Source: Whalleya microplaca (taxonomy: Eukaryota; Ascomycota; Sordariomycetes; Xylariales; Xylariaceae). From it: 64,000 nt of DNA. A program made the position numbers and the translations under genes. Shown piece by piece: positions 1 through 11,997 of the stretch. The stretch covers positions 186,001-250,000 of the forward strand of contig MU385710.1 in the NCBI GenBank assembly GCA_022497155.1. Reading direction: 5' to 3'. Below the pieces are notes generated by a model, which worked only from the letters and a program-made list of their open reading frames with translations, made no database searches and was not told the origin of the DNA. The stretch's first letter is position 1. The number at the start of each line of letters is the position of its first letter.

Positions 1-3000
1 TTCGTGGTAAATGGACATCTACTAATCCTAACAGGACGCTGAGTGGTACGCTGCTGAAGCAAGTGAAGCAAGATGGGGAACGCCTTCATCATATCGAACA
101 GAAAAGATTAAAATTACTCCCACAGAGTATATTAGGCGCTAATATCTCACCGGTATTAGCTGTATCACTTTTGCCACAGCCACCCTTTAATGATTGAAGC
201 GGGAGACTTTAGTCTATGTGTAAGATAGACATGATATATGATTTGAGGAATATCTGAAGCCGGGCTAGGCACGGTCGATTGGTCCACGGTATAGCGTATG
301 TCGGTTTCAGATATTCCCCCAGCTCTGCCTGAGCGAGAGGGTGTATTATTATTATAGCCGTGCTAGGTACACAATTGTCCAAGCATCACAAGAGGAAGAT
401 ATTCTAAGGTCACGAATAACTTTCGGAAGAACCTTGCAAGTTTATCTAACCATCGAGTGCGGTAGGCTTGCGTAAAAGCAAATGACTTGCAGATACATAC
501 CACTTCAACCCATATACGTATGCAACCTCAACGCCGACTATCTGTAGATGGCGCCTACACTAGAAATATGATGAATTATCCGACGTAATGATATCGAAAC
601 TAACTGTGAGATGTAAATCAAGGGAGAAAACGTTCGCGAGTGAAGATGATATTTAAGATCATGGTAATAATCTTAAGTTCGATAACCTGATTTATGTAGA
701 GAATCTATTGATTATTTCAAGTCTTTAGTTTCATGCTTAAAGAGTATCATTTATTCACAACTTTCCTGACGTTTGGTTTGCTCAAAAGCTGACTCCAGGA
801 AAAGATATTGTGATTGACGGCAGCTTCCTCTTGCCATCTAGACAACTTCCGCTTACACTTACTATGAGTCCACTCCTGTGACTAGGCATGACTCGAAGCA
901 ATATGCGGTGCTTCTTTGCTGACGTCTGTTCCCGCATTATAGAGAAGAATTGCGCAAGTTATGACCTCGAGGCGAGCCAGATATGACCATCGCAAGGCCC
1001 GAATTTCATAGTACTGACGCATTTAACAGTAGCTATGGGAGCCTGCAGCGTCTTTTAAATGTATTACATTCCTAATCAAGACGTCTGCTGAAACTCTACA
1101 GAGTTTCAGTAGTCCCATATACGAAGACAGAATAGAAGATGTTTGCATCGGCAGTGCTCCTATCTGAGATCACGGACAACATCCCCTCTACGACGCTGAC
1201 TATGCGCTCCTAGGTGGTGTTGGGCACAGGATCATGAAATGGCTGAGCAAGATTCATGACACCATGGTCCTCTCAGTTCCCGCAGCACCCCACCCCGCGG
1301 TGGCACTCCATGATATCCTGGAAGCCACTCAAAGTGGCCGTAGTAATCTAAGCTTCCGTGGCAGGCGTCAAGAAACACAGCAGAGCACCCCGATTTGCTG
1401 AATCTCGAGTGATAAGTGTCTTCGACGCTATTATCTGGATCAACACCTCCAGATCCTGCTCGTTGACACTTAGTAGGACGATACCGAAGAATGAGACTCG
1501 GGTCGTTGTCCAATACTTTACCATCTCTACCGCCAGCCACTAGACATGCTGGGAGTATTGGTATAAAAGTAGACCGTTTACCCTGCGAATTATGGTAAAA
1601 GCCTGCCGTATAACTGGGCCTCATGGCCAATATGAAACGCTTTCAGAAACCGCATGGGTCATTGTGACATTAAAGATGGATGATGTCTATTTGACCCCTT
1701 TTCCGTCTTGCAAATAAGTCAACCGCGTACGCATGTGAGCGACAGCTACGATGCAAGGAGCCTCTTAATTTCCATCTGATCCTTCAGCATCTGAATTCTG
1801 ATACCACATAACTGAGCAGTTGCTTTATCGAGTCTTTCGCAATAGGATGATTGATACCGCTAACATTGCATCAAAAGAACTCGTCTCATTGCCAGCACGC
1901 GCCGGAAGAACTGCTATGTCCGAGTCCATGGCTCTGCTAACCCATGTAAAATCCTTAGTACGCTATAGTCCTAGAGGCTGGCTTGCGAAATCCTGACTGA
2001 GGCCCAGTTTCTCGTCTTTATCCTCTTTATATAAGTGCCTGAAAAGAAGCTGCTCTATCGGCCAAGGCCAAGGGGCCCTATTGTTCAAGTCGCCATGCAA
2101 GACTAGACATAATTGATAAAGAACTGTGTGGTCTTTCTCTTGCGATCGTTGTTGCTATTCATGTCCAGTCGACACCACGCCCTCGTATATAACGATCGCT
2201 TCGAGGACATAACATCACGTTTAGGTACAGGGGATTCCGTTTCGTTGAACTCTCCAGGTGTCTTCAGTGGATGTAAGATTAGGGTGTTTGTTTCAGGCTA
2301 TACGGCATGATGGAGGAAAAAATACCTAAGGACGTGGCGTGATAGTTGGTAGACCGCGATATCAACATCCTCTAGTGATTGAGGGGGCAGGCATTGGTGT
2401 AAGATATAAGTGAGGATGGGATTGTCGGAGAGGTTCTAGGTTGGTTTTGGAGAGCGATATACTGGGAAGATGCTTTAGTGATGTATATTAAGGATCAAGT
2501 GTCGCTAGCGACTGAAAGAACTCTTCTGTAGAGCACGATGGAGTAGGATCGCGGGTATAGTAAGGTAACTAGGGCCGTTTAGTAAACATGCAACACAGGG
2601 CCACCGTCAAGTATCACATGTAGCGTCGCGGAATCGAAGCACCGTATTCAGATGTCAACAGCCACCACCCAAGCTGAAACGTGGAAAATTTAATACGTGA
2701 GAGTTCCGGCCACTAGCCAGAGTATAGGATTGGAGCATATATTGGATTTGTCGGGAAAGGGGGGGTTGCCTAAGAGTTTCCGGCTATTATACAAGAATGT
2801 AAAGGAATATACAGTTATATAGCGTGCGGCGAGATGAATAAGCGAGTACCGGCCGTGTTCCGGCCGTACGATCGGGGCCGGAGCAGGCGCAAAGTGCCGA
2901 GTCAGACCGATGATACAGTTGTTTCTGGACATAATCCGTTTGGCACTGAGCAAAGGAAGACCAGGGCGTTTCTATGCATTAAATCAGAATATTCCAGACT

Positions 3001-5400
3001 ACTGGAAGAGTCCAATTTATGTCATTCGGAAGACATATTTACTTATAGGATTCTATAGGCTACGATAGTCGAGGGATCCAGTGGGGCTGAGTGCTTCTTA
3101 TTCTTCGGAGTTGTTTGCCTTAACTGCCATCTATTCGCCGACCTCTAAGCCACAGGCCACCACAGTCACTTGGAATCAACCTCAGGTAGCCCCTCTACGT
3201 GGCAGTATCGTGATTATATGATCTTTAGCAATATTACCCCTAGGCCAATAGGAAAAACCATATCGTTGTCGTTTTGCGAGCTACTAGCTTCGCATGCGTA
3301 GTACAATTGTAGGGAACAGGTATAAGGGATATGGTTTATAGATGTGACTTTCTGACTGCTGGTAACATTGTCGTGAGAGACATATTGGTCAGGGTTGTTG
3401 TCACATTCTCTCGTGTTGTGACTGCTCTGATTCACGAAGTCGTTATAACTGGGGCCCTGGGATGAGTGGACGGTAGATACCGAGAGTAGAGTGATTCCCT
3501 TGAAAAGTCACGATGCCTCGATGTCATTCTTTGCTTTTTCTCCCCCTGAAAAAATTTCCGCCCTCGTGACCCTGAATTTAAAGTGTCGCTGACATTAGAT
3601 TGAGCACCATTGGTTCCTCAGGACCTTGCGATATTTATTCATCCAACCCGGGCGTAGCGGACCAACTCGTTGAAGTAGGTATCACTGTGCTAGCGTGGCA
3701 CGCTCGGCCCTCCAGGGATTATGGTAATACTATATCCCACGAGGACTTAAATCATCATGAAGTAGTCGTATGGTAGTCTGATGAAACAAGAATGACAAGC
3801 ACGTAGTCTTAGCATAGAGGGTAGCAGCGATGTTCAATGGTCTGCTTCGTGTTTTCACTTACAGTCGCAACTTGATAAAATAGAGTCTCGACGGCACTTA
3901 ATTGTGGTTCATGCTTCTATTCGTCTGGGGTAATAGGATGTAACCTCAATGCCTATTGTAAAAGTACTGTACATCTGGCAGCTCTGGGCAATATGCAGAA
4001 GCCCGCATTTCCCTACCTTTTCTGGCGACGATCCTCCCCAAGATCTATAGTAGGTAGTCTGCAACTTCTAGAACAAGGCCTTACTAGGCTAGACCAATAC
4101 AATGCTCAAGAATTACACTCACAGGACTAGGCACTTGGTAGTTTCATGTGGTTTTCCAGACAAAAGAAGGAAGGGTGTTTCTCATAACTCGTATCCTTTT
4201 CCATCACGAGTTATATAGAAGGCAACTTACAATTCAACCATGGATTCCTGCTATTTACAAGCAGTAGTATTGTTAGTTACCAATATTATGAGGCACATCA
4301 ATCTTGGCTTTTCATAGTATTAATGTGTCCAGGGGCCGTCGTTTTCCAAAGCTGGGCTCCATGGTCGAGTCACTATGGTACTACGTAAGTTCATAGTAGT
4401 ACGGAGACATGCCGCAGGGCGTCGAAGTGAAGAGGATATATATCTGGGAGGTCAAACTGATCAGGCCTATTCTTGGGTGGAAGAACCAAGTTCACGTTAG
4501 CTGCCTGGCAGCCCTGGATCAGGCATGCGACATTGCGACCAGCATTCGACTAGGGCTGATGAGAGGCTACTAGTAGGCCGGGGTGCTTCGAAGAGGGGGT
4601 TGTTATTGGATCCAATCGGGTGACAGAGCTGTCCTCGGCGAGAATGCCAAAAAACTATCCGGCCCAGGGGGCTCTCTTCCACCGACACTTTTTCGGCCAT
4701 GTCCCGTCCTACGGGCCAATGTCATCTTCGCGCGTGCGATATATACGTAGATACATCTCACATCCTCACGTCTACTTGTCAGCTTGTGTAGGCGCAGACT
4801 TAATTCCATAACAGGCTAGTCCAGACATGCGGAATTCGCCCGTGTGCTGCAGAAGCAAGGATTCTCCAGACCGGCCGAGTTGTCAGGGTTGTCCAAGGTA
4901 GAAAGATGCATGGCAACTCATTGCGCTAAGGAAATCGTAGACTTGGCTTCCAGTCTTCGTCTCCTCCTCATTTCTCCCCAGCCAGAACAGAGCGCCTTTT
5001 CCCGGTTCGCACTCAATAAGCTGCAGCTGCAGAAACCCGATACTGGGTACGGCAGAACCAGAACGGACTATCGGGCCACGACAAGGCCTTAAAGCCGTAT
5101 TTAGCAGATACGACCTTGCGACTTGTAAGTCTCTACGTACTTTACTATTTCCGACTTATTCGCTTCCGGGTCCAAAAGGAAAAAAAGACATGTCACTGGT
5201 CCCATGAAGGCTATGCAACCTCGGGACTGTACCGAATTGTCTTTCCGCTCTTGACCGATGGATGCTTGAAGAGATATACTCCCAGCCATAGATTGTTACG
5301 TACTCTTGGTGCACATCCCGCACACTTCCTCTCACCTCCGCTCGACTCAGCCCGTCCACATGATGCGCTCTACATGTGCGAAGTATATGCAGGAGCCCTT
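1..5400. other. No gene supported; base-balanced, ORF-poor DNA
   Basis: I see no convincing gene in this stretch. The longest open frame (1232-1630, minus) is 132 codons, has no family motif I recognise and no intron signals. Composition is roughly balanced, unlike both the GC-rich genes to the right and the AT-rich repeats beyond 21.5 kb, and long homopolymers or microsatellites are rare. The plus strand becomes poor in C around 2,380-2,480. It may be old intergenic or fully decayed repeat DNA. Confidence 0.6.
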
Positions 5401-6343
5401 TAACCAACTACGTATCATTGCTTGCTCTCATCTCATCTGAACGTCAGGCTTTTGCCCTCCACTTAGATCTGACTTCTGGATGTACGCGCACACTGCAGCT
5501 ACATACATACGCACCGAGCTGACGAGCTGGGACAAATTGCGCGCGCTCTCCTGTGGGACCAAGTCCATCCTCGTGTCATCTGACCGCCTCGTTCACTGAC
5601 CGCGCGCTCGGTATTGGGAGCGGCTGGCTGGCTGTCTGTGCCCTATTCTTCGCTTTCCTCTCTCAGGTTACACTCGGGTTACATATTCCATCCAACATTG
5701 GATCTGCGCCTCTGTACTACCTGTTGTATATCAGCCCAGCACTCAGCATCGTCCGCCCCCAATCGTTGGTTGGCTTCCTCTCCTGCTGTTGGCAGCCGCT
5801 GTCTCCAGTCGCTCTGGGGTTCCTCCCAACAACAGCCCCTAGAGACGCGAAGCTTACGAATCCAATCTTATTCTATTCGTCGTACGATATTGATTATTCG
5901 CGGTGTCCTTTGGCCAATTTCCGGTTTTCCTGCGGACTTGGCACATATCTGCATCTCAGCTTGCCACTACTCATGATATTGCTGCTTGTTTTTGGGAGCC
6001 TTGCGTTTACCTCTCCAGGATAAACCCAGTCAGGGTTTGTTATCAAATCGATTCCTCGCGAGTATCTGGGACAGAAGAGGCTTCTCAACTGACCCGCACG
6101 ATCAATTCTTCCAAGCGACGAACTCGTCACCAATCCCGCGATACCTCCTGCTCGCCGTTCTCACTAGGCTACTAAAGAGGATAGCTACGCGATCATGACA
6201 TACTTCCCGACCTGATCCCCCGGCTCGTTCTCACCTGCTTATTGCAACAGGCCAGTCCTCCGCCGAGAGGACCGGCATCCTCCTCCTCGTAGCGGGATCT
6301 CGAATCCCGCATCAGCGAGAGCTAACCAACACCCCGGGGTGTT
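5401..6343 (+). promoter_or_regulatory. Pyrimidine-rich upstream region / probable long 5' leader
   Basis: The plus strand here is rich in C and T runs (for example around 5,420-5,470, 5,640-5,680 and 6,210-6,300), as is common in promoters and leaders of filamentous fungi. It lies directly upstream of the gene at 6,344. An open frame at 5,553-6,023 begins with GTG and has no early ATG, so I do not call it a gene. The transcription start cannot be placed. Confidence 0.4.
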
Positions 6344-7771
6344 ATGATGGTCGAGGTAGACGCGCGCCAGACGTCGTTGGAGGCCTTCGCATCACCATGG
6401 CCCTGCCACCTGCACCATCCGGATGACGCTGAAGTGGACGGCAGCAGAGCCTGCTATTTCGGGCTCAGCACGTCGGCTCCCGCTTCGCCGCCGTGTATCC
6501 TCGATGCGTTGAGAACTGGCGGTGGCGGCGGTGGCAGCAGTAGAGGGAGTTCCAACAGGCATTGCAAGGCCTGCAGCGCCAACTCGAATACATCGAGAAA
6601 CCAGGCCGAGACCTCGAGATCTAGTCCACCGCCACCAACCACCCGCCCAAAGCCAACGAAGGCAAACTCGGCACCACAGGTCCTGCAATCCAGCAGCGCC
6701 TCTCACCCCCGCGAGGCAAAGAGCAGCAGCGGTAGCCCTCAGCCCGGGAAAGACAGTGCCACCGCCAGCGCCAACGTCCCCGGACCCACCAAACAATCGC
6801 CTTCGCTGCCCTTCCGCCTCTCTCCCTCCTCCTCGCAACCCACAGCACCCCCGTCTCCTCCACGATCGCTGAAGCGCACGCGCGCGCCCCACGACGTCGA
6901 CGGCCCCGGCACCGCGGCGCTCTCCAGCAAGAAGCGCCGCCTGGCGCTGCGGCTCGTCACCAGCCGCCTGTCGCGGCCGTACAGCCTGCCCGCCACGCAC
7001 ATCGTGCAGCACCGCGCGGCGCCGTTCCTGAAGATCGCGGCGGTGGCCGCGGCGCTGGGTGTGGGTAGTGGTACTGGTGCAGGGGCGGGAATAGGGGCGA
7101 GGAAGGCGATGGGTGTAGGGCTAGGGGTAGGGGGACACGCGCATCAGAGCGCGCTGCTGGTGCGGAAGGCGGCGATTCTGAATCGCGTGCGTATTCGCCG
7201 GGGCATTGTGGTGGGCGCGGGGATGTTGGCGCATGGGGTTCAGGTTGTTATTGGAGTTGGGGGCACTGTGGGAGGCGGTGGGAGTGGGTTGGGGATGGGG
7301 ACGGGAGCGAGGTTTCCTGGACGTCCGGTTGTGGGTACGGGTACGGGGATGAGTGTGGGCACCGGTGCCGGCGCGGGACCGATGCCGCTTGCGTGGCGCC
7401 CGCACACGACGGCCGCGGGGGCTGGGAATGGTGAGATTCTGAGGCGTGAGGACGGACAGCTGAGAAATACGGAAACGGAGTCTTCGGAGACCGAACCGAT
7501 TCCTTCCTGTCCATCTACGCGGGAGGTCCTGGGGCCACCCACGCCGTCAAATGGGGATACCGGGACGGCGTCGGGCGTGGGCGAGGAAGAAGACGATACG
7601 GCGTTTCCGGCCCGCAATCTCGACACGGGCTCCGATGACGACATGGACGTATACGCAGACTTCGGGGTGCTGTTTGGGCCTGAAGGAGGTGGGGGGAGTG
7701 GTCAAGAGGAGGAAGAATATTTCTATGAGGAGTATCTCGACGAGTTGGATGGGATTCCATGGATGGCGTAA
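6344..7771 (+). CDS. Conserved-looking fungal protein of unknown function, 475 aa
   Basis: This is a single uninterrupted frame of 475 residues starting at ATG-ATG, with strong G/C preference at third positions. Residues 1-180 are low-complexity (Ser/Pro/Gly). A basic stretch KKRR (196-199) that could act as a nuclear signal is followed by RLVTSRLSRPYSLPATHI (203-220) and RKAAILNRVR (274-283), blocks that look conserved. Gly/Ala/Val-rich repeats (about 237-264 and 290-355) look like simple expansions. The C-terminus is acidic and ends in a YLDELDGIPWM-type block. I recall similar block pairs in unnamed proteins of other Pezizomycotina, but this is from memory and I assign no function. Antisense open frames over this gene (e.g. 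7,240-7,644) follow from its GC-rich codons. Confidence 0.8.
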   Translation: MMVEVDARQTSLEAFASPWPCHLHHPDDAEVDGSRACYFGLSTSAPASPPCILDALRTGGGGGGSSRGSSNRHCKACSANSNTSRNQAETSRSSPPPPTTRPKPTKANSAPQVLQSSSASHPREAKSSSGSPQPGKDSATASANVPGPTKQSPSLPFRLSPSSSQPTAPPSPPRSLKRTRAPHDVDGPGTAALSSKKRRLALRLVTSRLSRPYSLPATHIVQHRAAPFLKIAAVAAALGVGSGTGAGAGIGARKAMGVGLGVGGHAHQSALLVRKAAILNRVRIRRGIVVGAGMLAHGVQVVIGVGGTVGGGGSGLGMGTGARFPGRPVVGTGTGMSVGTGAGAGPMPLAWRPHTTAAGAGNGEILRREDGQLRNTETESSETEPIPSCPSTREVLGPPTPSNGDTGTASGVGEEEDDTAFPARNLDTGSDDDMDVYADFGVLFGPEGGGGSGQEEEEYFYEEYLDELDGIPWMA

Positions 7772-8752
7772 GATACCAGATATCCCGGCGGGCGTGTTAT
7801 TATTGTTTGGAATGGATGGAATGGTGATTGGGCGTTTTCGAGCTTAGATACCAGCTGAAGAAAGGGGGTCGAGTCTTGGGTTGGTTCTGGATTGGGTCTT
7901 GGGTTATTATGGCGCGTAGGGGTAGGCAAGGGCAGGGAAAGGAAAGGAACGGGACCCAAGGGGGTCGGGTTGATCTCACGAGCTTTCTGATTCTGGCGGG
8001 TTTATATATACACACATGGTGTTTGCGGGACTAGTGGATTGCATATACCGTCGAGTGGAACATGATATATTCTATCTGGATTTGGCCAGACTCCTTTTAC
8101 GAGGAGCGGTAGATAACTTCTATAAGATAGCTCACGCAGCGTTTCCATCAATTCAAGTTATTAATTAACTGAACTTAGATAAAGTCAACCTAAGTTTGTA
8201 TCGTCAATGTTTTTTGAAGTTATATTCCCTTATATAAAGTCACCCTCCGTGACAATTTCCTGGTATCATACGAGCTACTCCTAACAATTGTGCGGTACGA
8301 TTTTTGGTTTCACCAAAAGACTCGGGAGATCCAGGTGGTTTGGGAGGTATCACGGGTTTAGATGGTTCAGGGGTCAATCCAGGGAATAACTTATAAAGTC
8401 AAGTCGTGAATATCGTCAATTCAAGTCAAGTTAATGACTAAAATGGAATTGACTTGAATTAACGGGAACGCCGAGCTCCCGGCGCTTGTCAATATAGGAT
8501 CTGGTGAGAGCCCTTGATATATACATACATATCATCATATCATCCCCTGTTGCTGCTTGGATACATGGCCAACGTCGTCCCTCAAGACTTCTGTATATCA
8601 GCCAAGGTGATACTGCCTCCTGTATCGAGTCAACGTTGGGCAACACACGCGTAATGGGATATCGAAAAGCATTGCTCGCATAGCTGCGGCACTAATACGC
8701 GTCTGAACTACTGGGCGAGCATAGCGGTTGAGTTCATCTTGAATCGTATGCT
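7772..8752. other. Intergenic region, AT-rich in its second half
   Basis: Convergent intergenic space between the gene ending at 7,771 and the minus-strand gene ending at 8,753. It should hold the 3' ends of both. I see no coding exon. Composition turns AT-rich after about 8,040, and a short inverted repeat lies at 8,418-8,460. Confidence 0.6.
8418..8460. repeat. Short inverted repeat (12-bp arms)
   Basis: AATTCAAGTCAA at 8,418-8,429 is followed 19 bp later by its exact reverse complement TTGACTTGAATT at 8,449-8,460. GAATTGACTTGAA (8,446-8,458) recurs at 19,283-19,295. It could be a remnant of a small inverted-repeat element or a hairpin terminator for the flanking convergent genes. Confidence 0.5.
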
Positions 8753-9461
8753 TCAACTGATAGCCTCTATTTTTCTCGCGCGATCAAGGGCAATGTCAAC
8801 CATAGCCTACGGAATCCAGCACGAATCAGCACACGACTTTCACATATATACGCGAAGATCCGCACCCCTTTTCCTATTATTCCGCTTGTTTTACACGTAG
8901 ATGTATATGCAGATATATGTAGGTTTTCGTACAGATGCGCAACAAGCTCAAACACAAACTCACCTGTATAGCCTCCCCCTCCTCCTTCCTAATATCCCCG
9001 CGATCGATCCGCCTTCGCATATCCTCCATCACAACCGGACGACTGCGCCCGTTCACAAAAACGACGTACCTGAGCCCCGGGAACCGAGCCTCGTACTCCG
9101 CATTCAGCGCGCGCAGCTTCTCCGCCTCCCCATCACCGCAACGCAGCTGCGCCTGCTCAGCAGCGCTCAACGCGCTCGCGACCTTCGGGGCCCCCAGGCG
9201 CGGGTGCGAGCCTAGGATCTCGTGTAAGCGGGCCGTGGCCTCGGGGGTCGCGGTCGTCGCGAGCTGCGAGAGGAGGCTGCCGACTTGGGTTATCAGGGCC
9301 GCGTAGGAGGGGAAGTTGAAGGTCGTGGAGTGGAGGGTTGGAAGCGCGAGGGCGTGCAGGGCGGGAGAGGGCTCGAAGAGGGTGTCGAGGGCGGCGGTTT
9401 GGGTTGCGGTGGCGGCGGTGGGGAGGGAGGAGATGGGCGGGAGGGTTGGTGGGGAGGACAT
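8753..9461 (-). CDS. OHCU decarboxylase domain protein, 183 aa, two exons
   Basis: The family converts 2-oxo-4-hydroxy-4-carboxy-5-ureidoimidazoline to S-allantoin, the last step of the urate-to-allantoin route. Exon 1 is 9461-8964 (ATG at 9461). The intron 8963-8807 (157 bp) starts GTGAGT, ends CGTAG and carries a CTGAT branch-like site. Exon 2, 8806-8753, adds AMVDIALDRARKIEAIS and the stop. Diagnostic blocks are HPRLG (86-90, catalytic His of the family), SAAEQ (99-103), NAEYEARFP (120-128) and FVNGRSR (135-141). The length fits stand-alone fungal members. Reading straight through the donor gives a false 194-residue product. It is divergent from PRP19. Fungal members often lack a fused HIU hydrolase or uricase, and none is nearby. 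The family is clear from the motifs; activity is inferred. Confidence 0.9.
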
Positions 9462-9719
9462 TTTGGTGTGGTGGATGTGGATGAGTTGGAAAGGGAGAAA
9501 GAGGTTTAGAGGGATAGAAGGGTCTGGTATAACATAGTTGGGAGAGGTCTTTTTGGTATACTACGCAGTATAGTCGCTACCAATGCCATGTGGAGTGTTA
9601 TTAGTATGTAATCGACTAGATGGGATCGCGGAGTACCGCGACGCACCTGCGAGCATTAGCTCTGTGGTGGGGTCTGCAGCTACTGTGGAGGGCAGGAGGG
9701 GTCCAATGCATGGCGGGTA

Positions 9720-9770
9720 GGTACGAAGTACATAGGTATGAAGTACATAGGTACATCGTACATAGGTACA
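9720..9770. repeat. GTAC-step low-complexity cluster
   Basis: A run of degenerate 10-15-bp units built on GTAC, such as GAAGTACATAGGTA repeated twice, then GTACATCGTACATAGGTACA. A related cluster follows the right arm of the inverted repeat at 10,041-10,100, and similar TACCTAGG units occur at 12,725-12,745. Confidence 0.6.
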
Positions 9771-10045
9771 GGTCACAAGGATATTTATTACTAGATTGGC
9801 GCCAGGCATCTACACTAACCACTTATGGTGACAAGTAGCTTTCCCATACAATTTGCTGGATGGAATACGTCGGCCTACCTGAGATCTTCATATGATATCA
9901 ACAGATGTCAATGCTTCTCGCCACAGCTGAAAGGGTTCAGACGTATACCCTACCAGAAAAATAGGTGAATAATACCTGATTGCTATAACTGGTTAGTATT
10001 GATGCCTGGCGCCAATCTAGTAATAAATATCCTTGTGACCTGTAC
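9766..10045. mobile_element. MITE-like element with 45-bp perfect terminal inverted repeats
   Basis: Bases 9,766-9,810 are the exact reverse complement of 10,001-10,045 (45 of 45). The match continues inwards for about 20 bp with a few mismatches (the arms share CTAACCA and TTAT). The central ~190 bp is non-coding. Both arms run outwards into GGTAC-rich low-complexity DNA, so exact ends and any target-site duplication cannot be set. No transposase is present. This fits a non-autonomous inverted-repeat element or a large hairpin; the element reading is inference. Confidence 0.65.
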
Positions 10046-10320
10046 AAAGGTACGAGGATACGCAGGTACAAGGGTACTTCCGCATGTACCCAGGTACCCG
10101 CTTTGCCGGAGGAATCGACGGCCCGTCACCCATTTTTCAATAGTGGATCCAGACGTTTTGGTCCAATCACGGTGAAGTCAACACTGCGACCTGGAGCTGT
10201 CAAGCAAACCAGCCTCGAAATTTTATTGACTTTCCAGCGCAGTCGTAGTAGATGCGCCAGGCCAACCACCAAGCACCTGAGAGCATTTGAGAGCATTTGA
10301 ACCTGAGACGGGTAATCATA

Positions 10321-11997
10321 ATGCTGTGTTCTCGTAAGTTCTGTTTGAATTGCTGTGTATGAACAATTGGAAATCAAGACTGACACGATCAACAGTTTCT
10401 GGCGAAGCTCCTCAAGAGCCTGTCGTCTCCAAGCTATCAGGTACGTCTGCCCAGCAACATCTCCCTTCTTTGTTGCGGCAGCATCTAACAAAGAAACAGG
10501 CGCCGTATTCGAGAAGCGTTTAATCGAAAAGTACATCGAGGAAAATGGCAAAGACCCCGTAAGCGGCGAAGACCTGACCCCCGACGACCTCCTCCCCATC
10601 AAATCCTCGCGCGTCGTGCGCCCCCGACCGCCCACCCTCACCTCCATACCCGCGCTCCTCTCGACCTTCCAGAACGAATGGGACGCCCTCGCCCTCGAGA
10701 CGTACAACCTCAAGGAGCAGCTCGCGCGGACGCGCGAGGAGCTCGCCACCTCGCTGTACCAGCACGACGCCGCCGTTCGCGTCATCGCGCGGCTGACGAA
10801 GGAGCGGGACGAGGCGCGGGATGCGCTGTCCAAGGTCTCTGTCTCGGCGGGCGGCGGGAGTAATGGCGATGCTATGGCTGTCGATGTCGAGACTCTCTCC
10901 GAGGAGCTGGCTGCTAAGGTGGATGAGACACAAGCCAAGTTCGTGCTTTCAATTCTCTCCTCTTTTTGTTTCATGAATTACGTCCACTGACATGTTGACA
11001 GACTGTCGAAGAGCCGGAAAAAGCGACCTGTTCCGGAAGGATGGGCTACTTCGGATGATATCGCCTCGTTCGCCGTCGAGGCCTCCAATTCGCTCCCCGT
11101 CCCTCAGGCTACAACAGTCAGTGTCGAGGAAGGCTACGCTGCTGTTGGTGGGTTAGAGGGCGATGTTGCCATTTACTCCGTCGATGCGGACAAGGTGGAA
11201 CGATCATTCCAAGTTAACGAGCCCGTGACGGACTCGATATGGGATGGATCGAAGGTCATCTTCTCTACATCCAAGGGCTCGGTCAAGATCTTCGAGAGCG
11301 GCAGCGAGATCGCGTCGTTTTTGGATCATGCCGGTCCTGCTACGGGACTTGCACTTCATCCAAGCAAAGAGATATTGGCGTCTATTGGTTCAGACAAGAG
11401 CTTTGTCTTCTACGATCTAGTCAACCTGAAGCGTGCTACGCGCGTGTATACTAATTCTGGTAAGTCCTGCTCCTTGCACCAATACTACTACTACCGAGTA
11501 TTTCTAACCGTATCCCAGCTCTCACGGCCAGCGCATTCCACCCGGACGGCCACCTCTTCGCCGCCGGCACCAGCGCCGGCGACATCAAGCTCTTCATGAC
11601 GAAGACGGGCGAGGAAGCGGCGACGTTCTCGCTCGGCGCGCCCGTGCAGGCCATCGCCTTCTCGGAGAACGGCTACTGGTTCGCGGCGACGGCCAAGGGG
11701 CAGACCACGGTCACGATTTTTGATTTGCGCAAGGAGGGCGACGCGGCGCAGGCCAAGGTCCTGGATACCGGCGGCGCCGTCCAGGCGCTGACCTGGGACT
11801 ACTCGCAGCAGTTCCTGGCCACGGCCGGACCCGCCGGCGTCACCGTCCAGCAGTACAGCAAGGGCTCGCGCAAGTGGAGCGAGCCGCTCCGGGCCGCTGT
11901 TAGTGCGGTCGATGTCGAGTGGGCGCCCAACGCGGGCAAGTTGGTCGCGGTCAATGGGGACGGGGTTGTTAGTGTCCTGGCTGCTGAGGAGTCGTGA
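10321..11997 (+). CDS. PRP19: Pre-mRNA-processing factor 19 (U-box E3 ligase, WD40), 477 aa, five exons
   Basis: This is the core subunit of the Prp19/NineTeen complex, a nuclear U-box ubiquitin ligase needed to activate the spliceosome. Exons are 10321-10333, 10396-10440, 10500-10938, 11002-11459 and 11519-11997; all four introns (59-63 bp) are GT-AG and keep frame. The product opens with MLCSLSGEAPQEPVVSKLSG, the family's U-box start, continues with VFEKRLIEKYI and RVVRPRPPTLTSIP, then a helical region with NEWDALALETY and HDAAVRVIARLTKERDEARD (coiled-coil tetramer part, about 80-165). From about residue 200 to the end are WD40-type blades (for example TGLALHPSKEILASIGSDKS). The length matches fungal orthologs. 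The third intron uses a weak donor, GTTCGT. No defect seen. The 13-base first exon is why the start is easily missed. Confidence 0.97.

Larger units (their letters stand above)
9462..10320. promoter_or_regulatory. Divergent promoter region between the OHCU decarboxylase gene and PRP19
   Basis: About 860 bp separate the two divergent start codons. The region is dominated by clusters of GGTAC/GTAC steps (9,720-9,770 and 10,041-10,100) flanking a perfect inverted repeat. No exon is visible. Both genes probably take their promoters from here, so the inverted repeat sits between, or in, their regulatory sequences. Confidence 0.6.

Noticed and set aside
1232..1630. 132-codon minus-strand open frame
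   Set aside because: No recognisable motif, no splice context, and an equally long frame can occur by chance in balanced DNA.
5553..6023. 156-codon plus-strand open frame rich in Leu/Ser/Phe
   Set aside because: Starts with GTG, lacks an early ATG, and its hydrophobic bias follows from the CT-rich leader DNA.
6392..7012. 206-codon antisense frame over the 475-residue gene
   Set aside because: Shadow of GC-rich codons on the other strand; Arg/Gly-rich without a motif.
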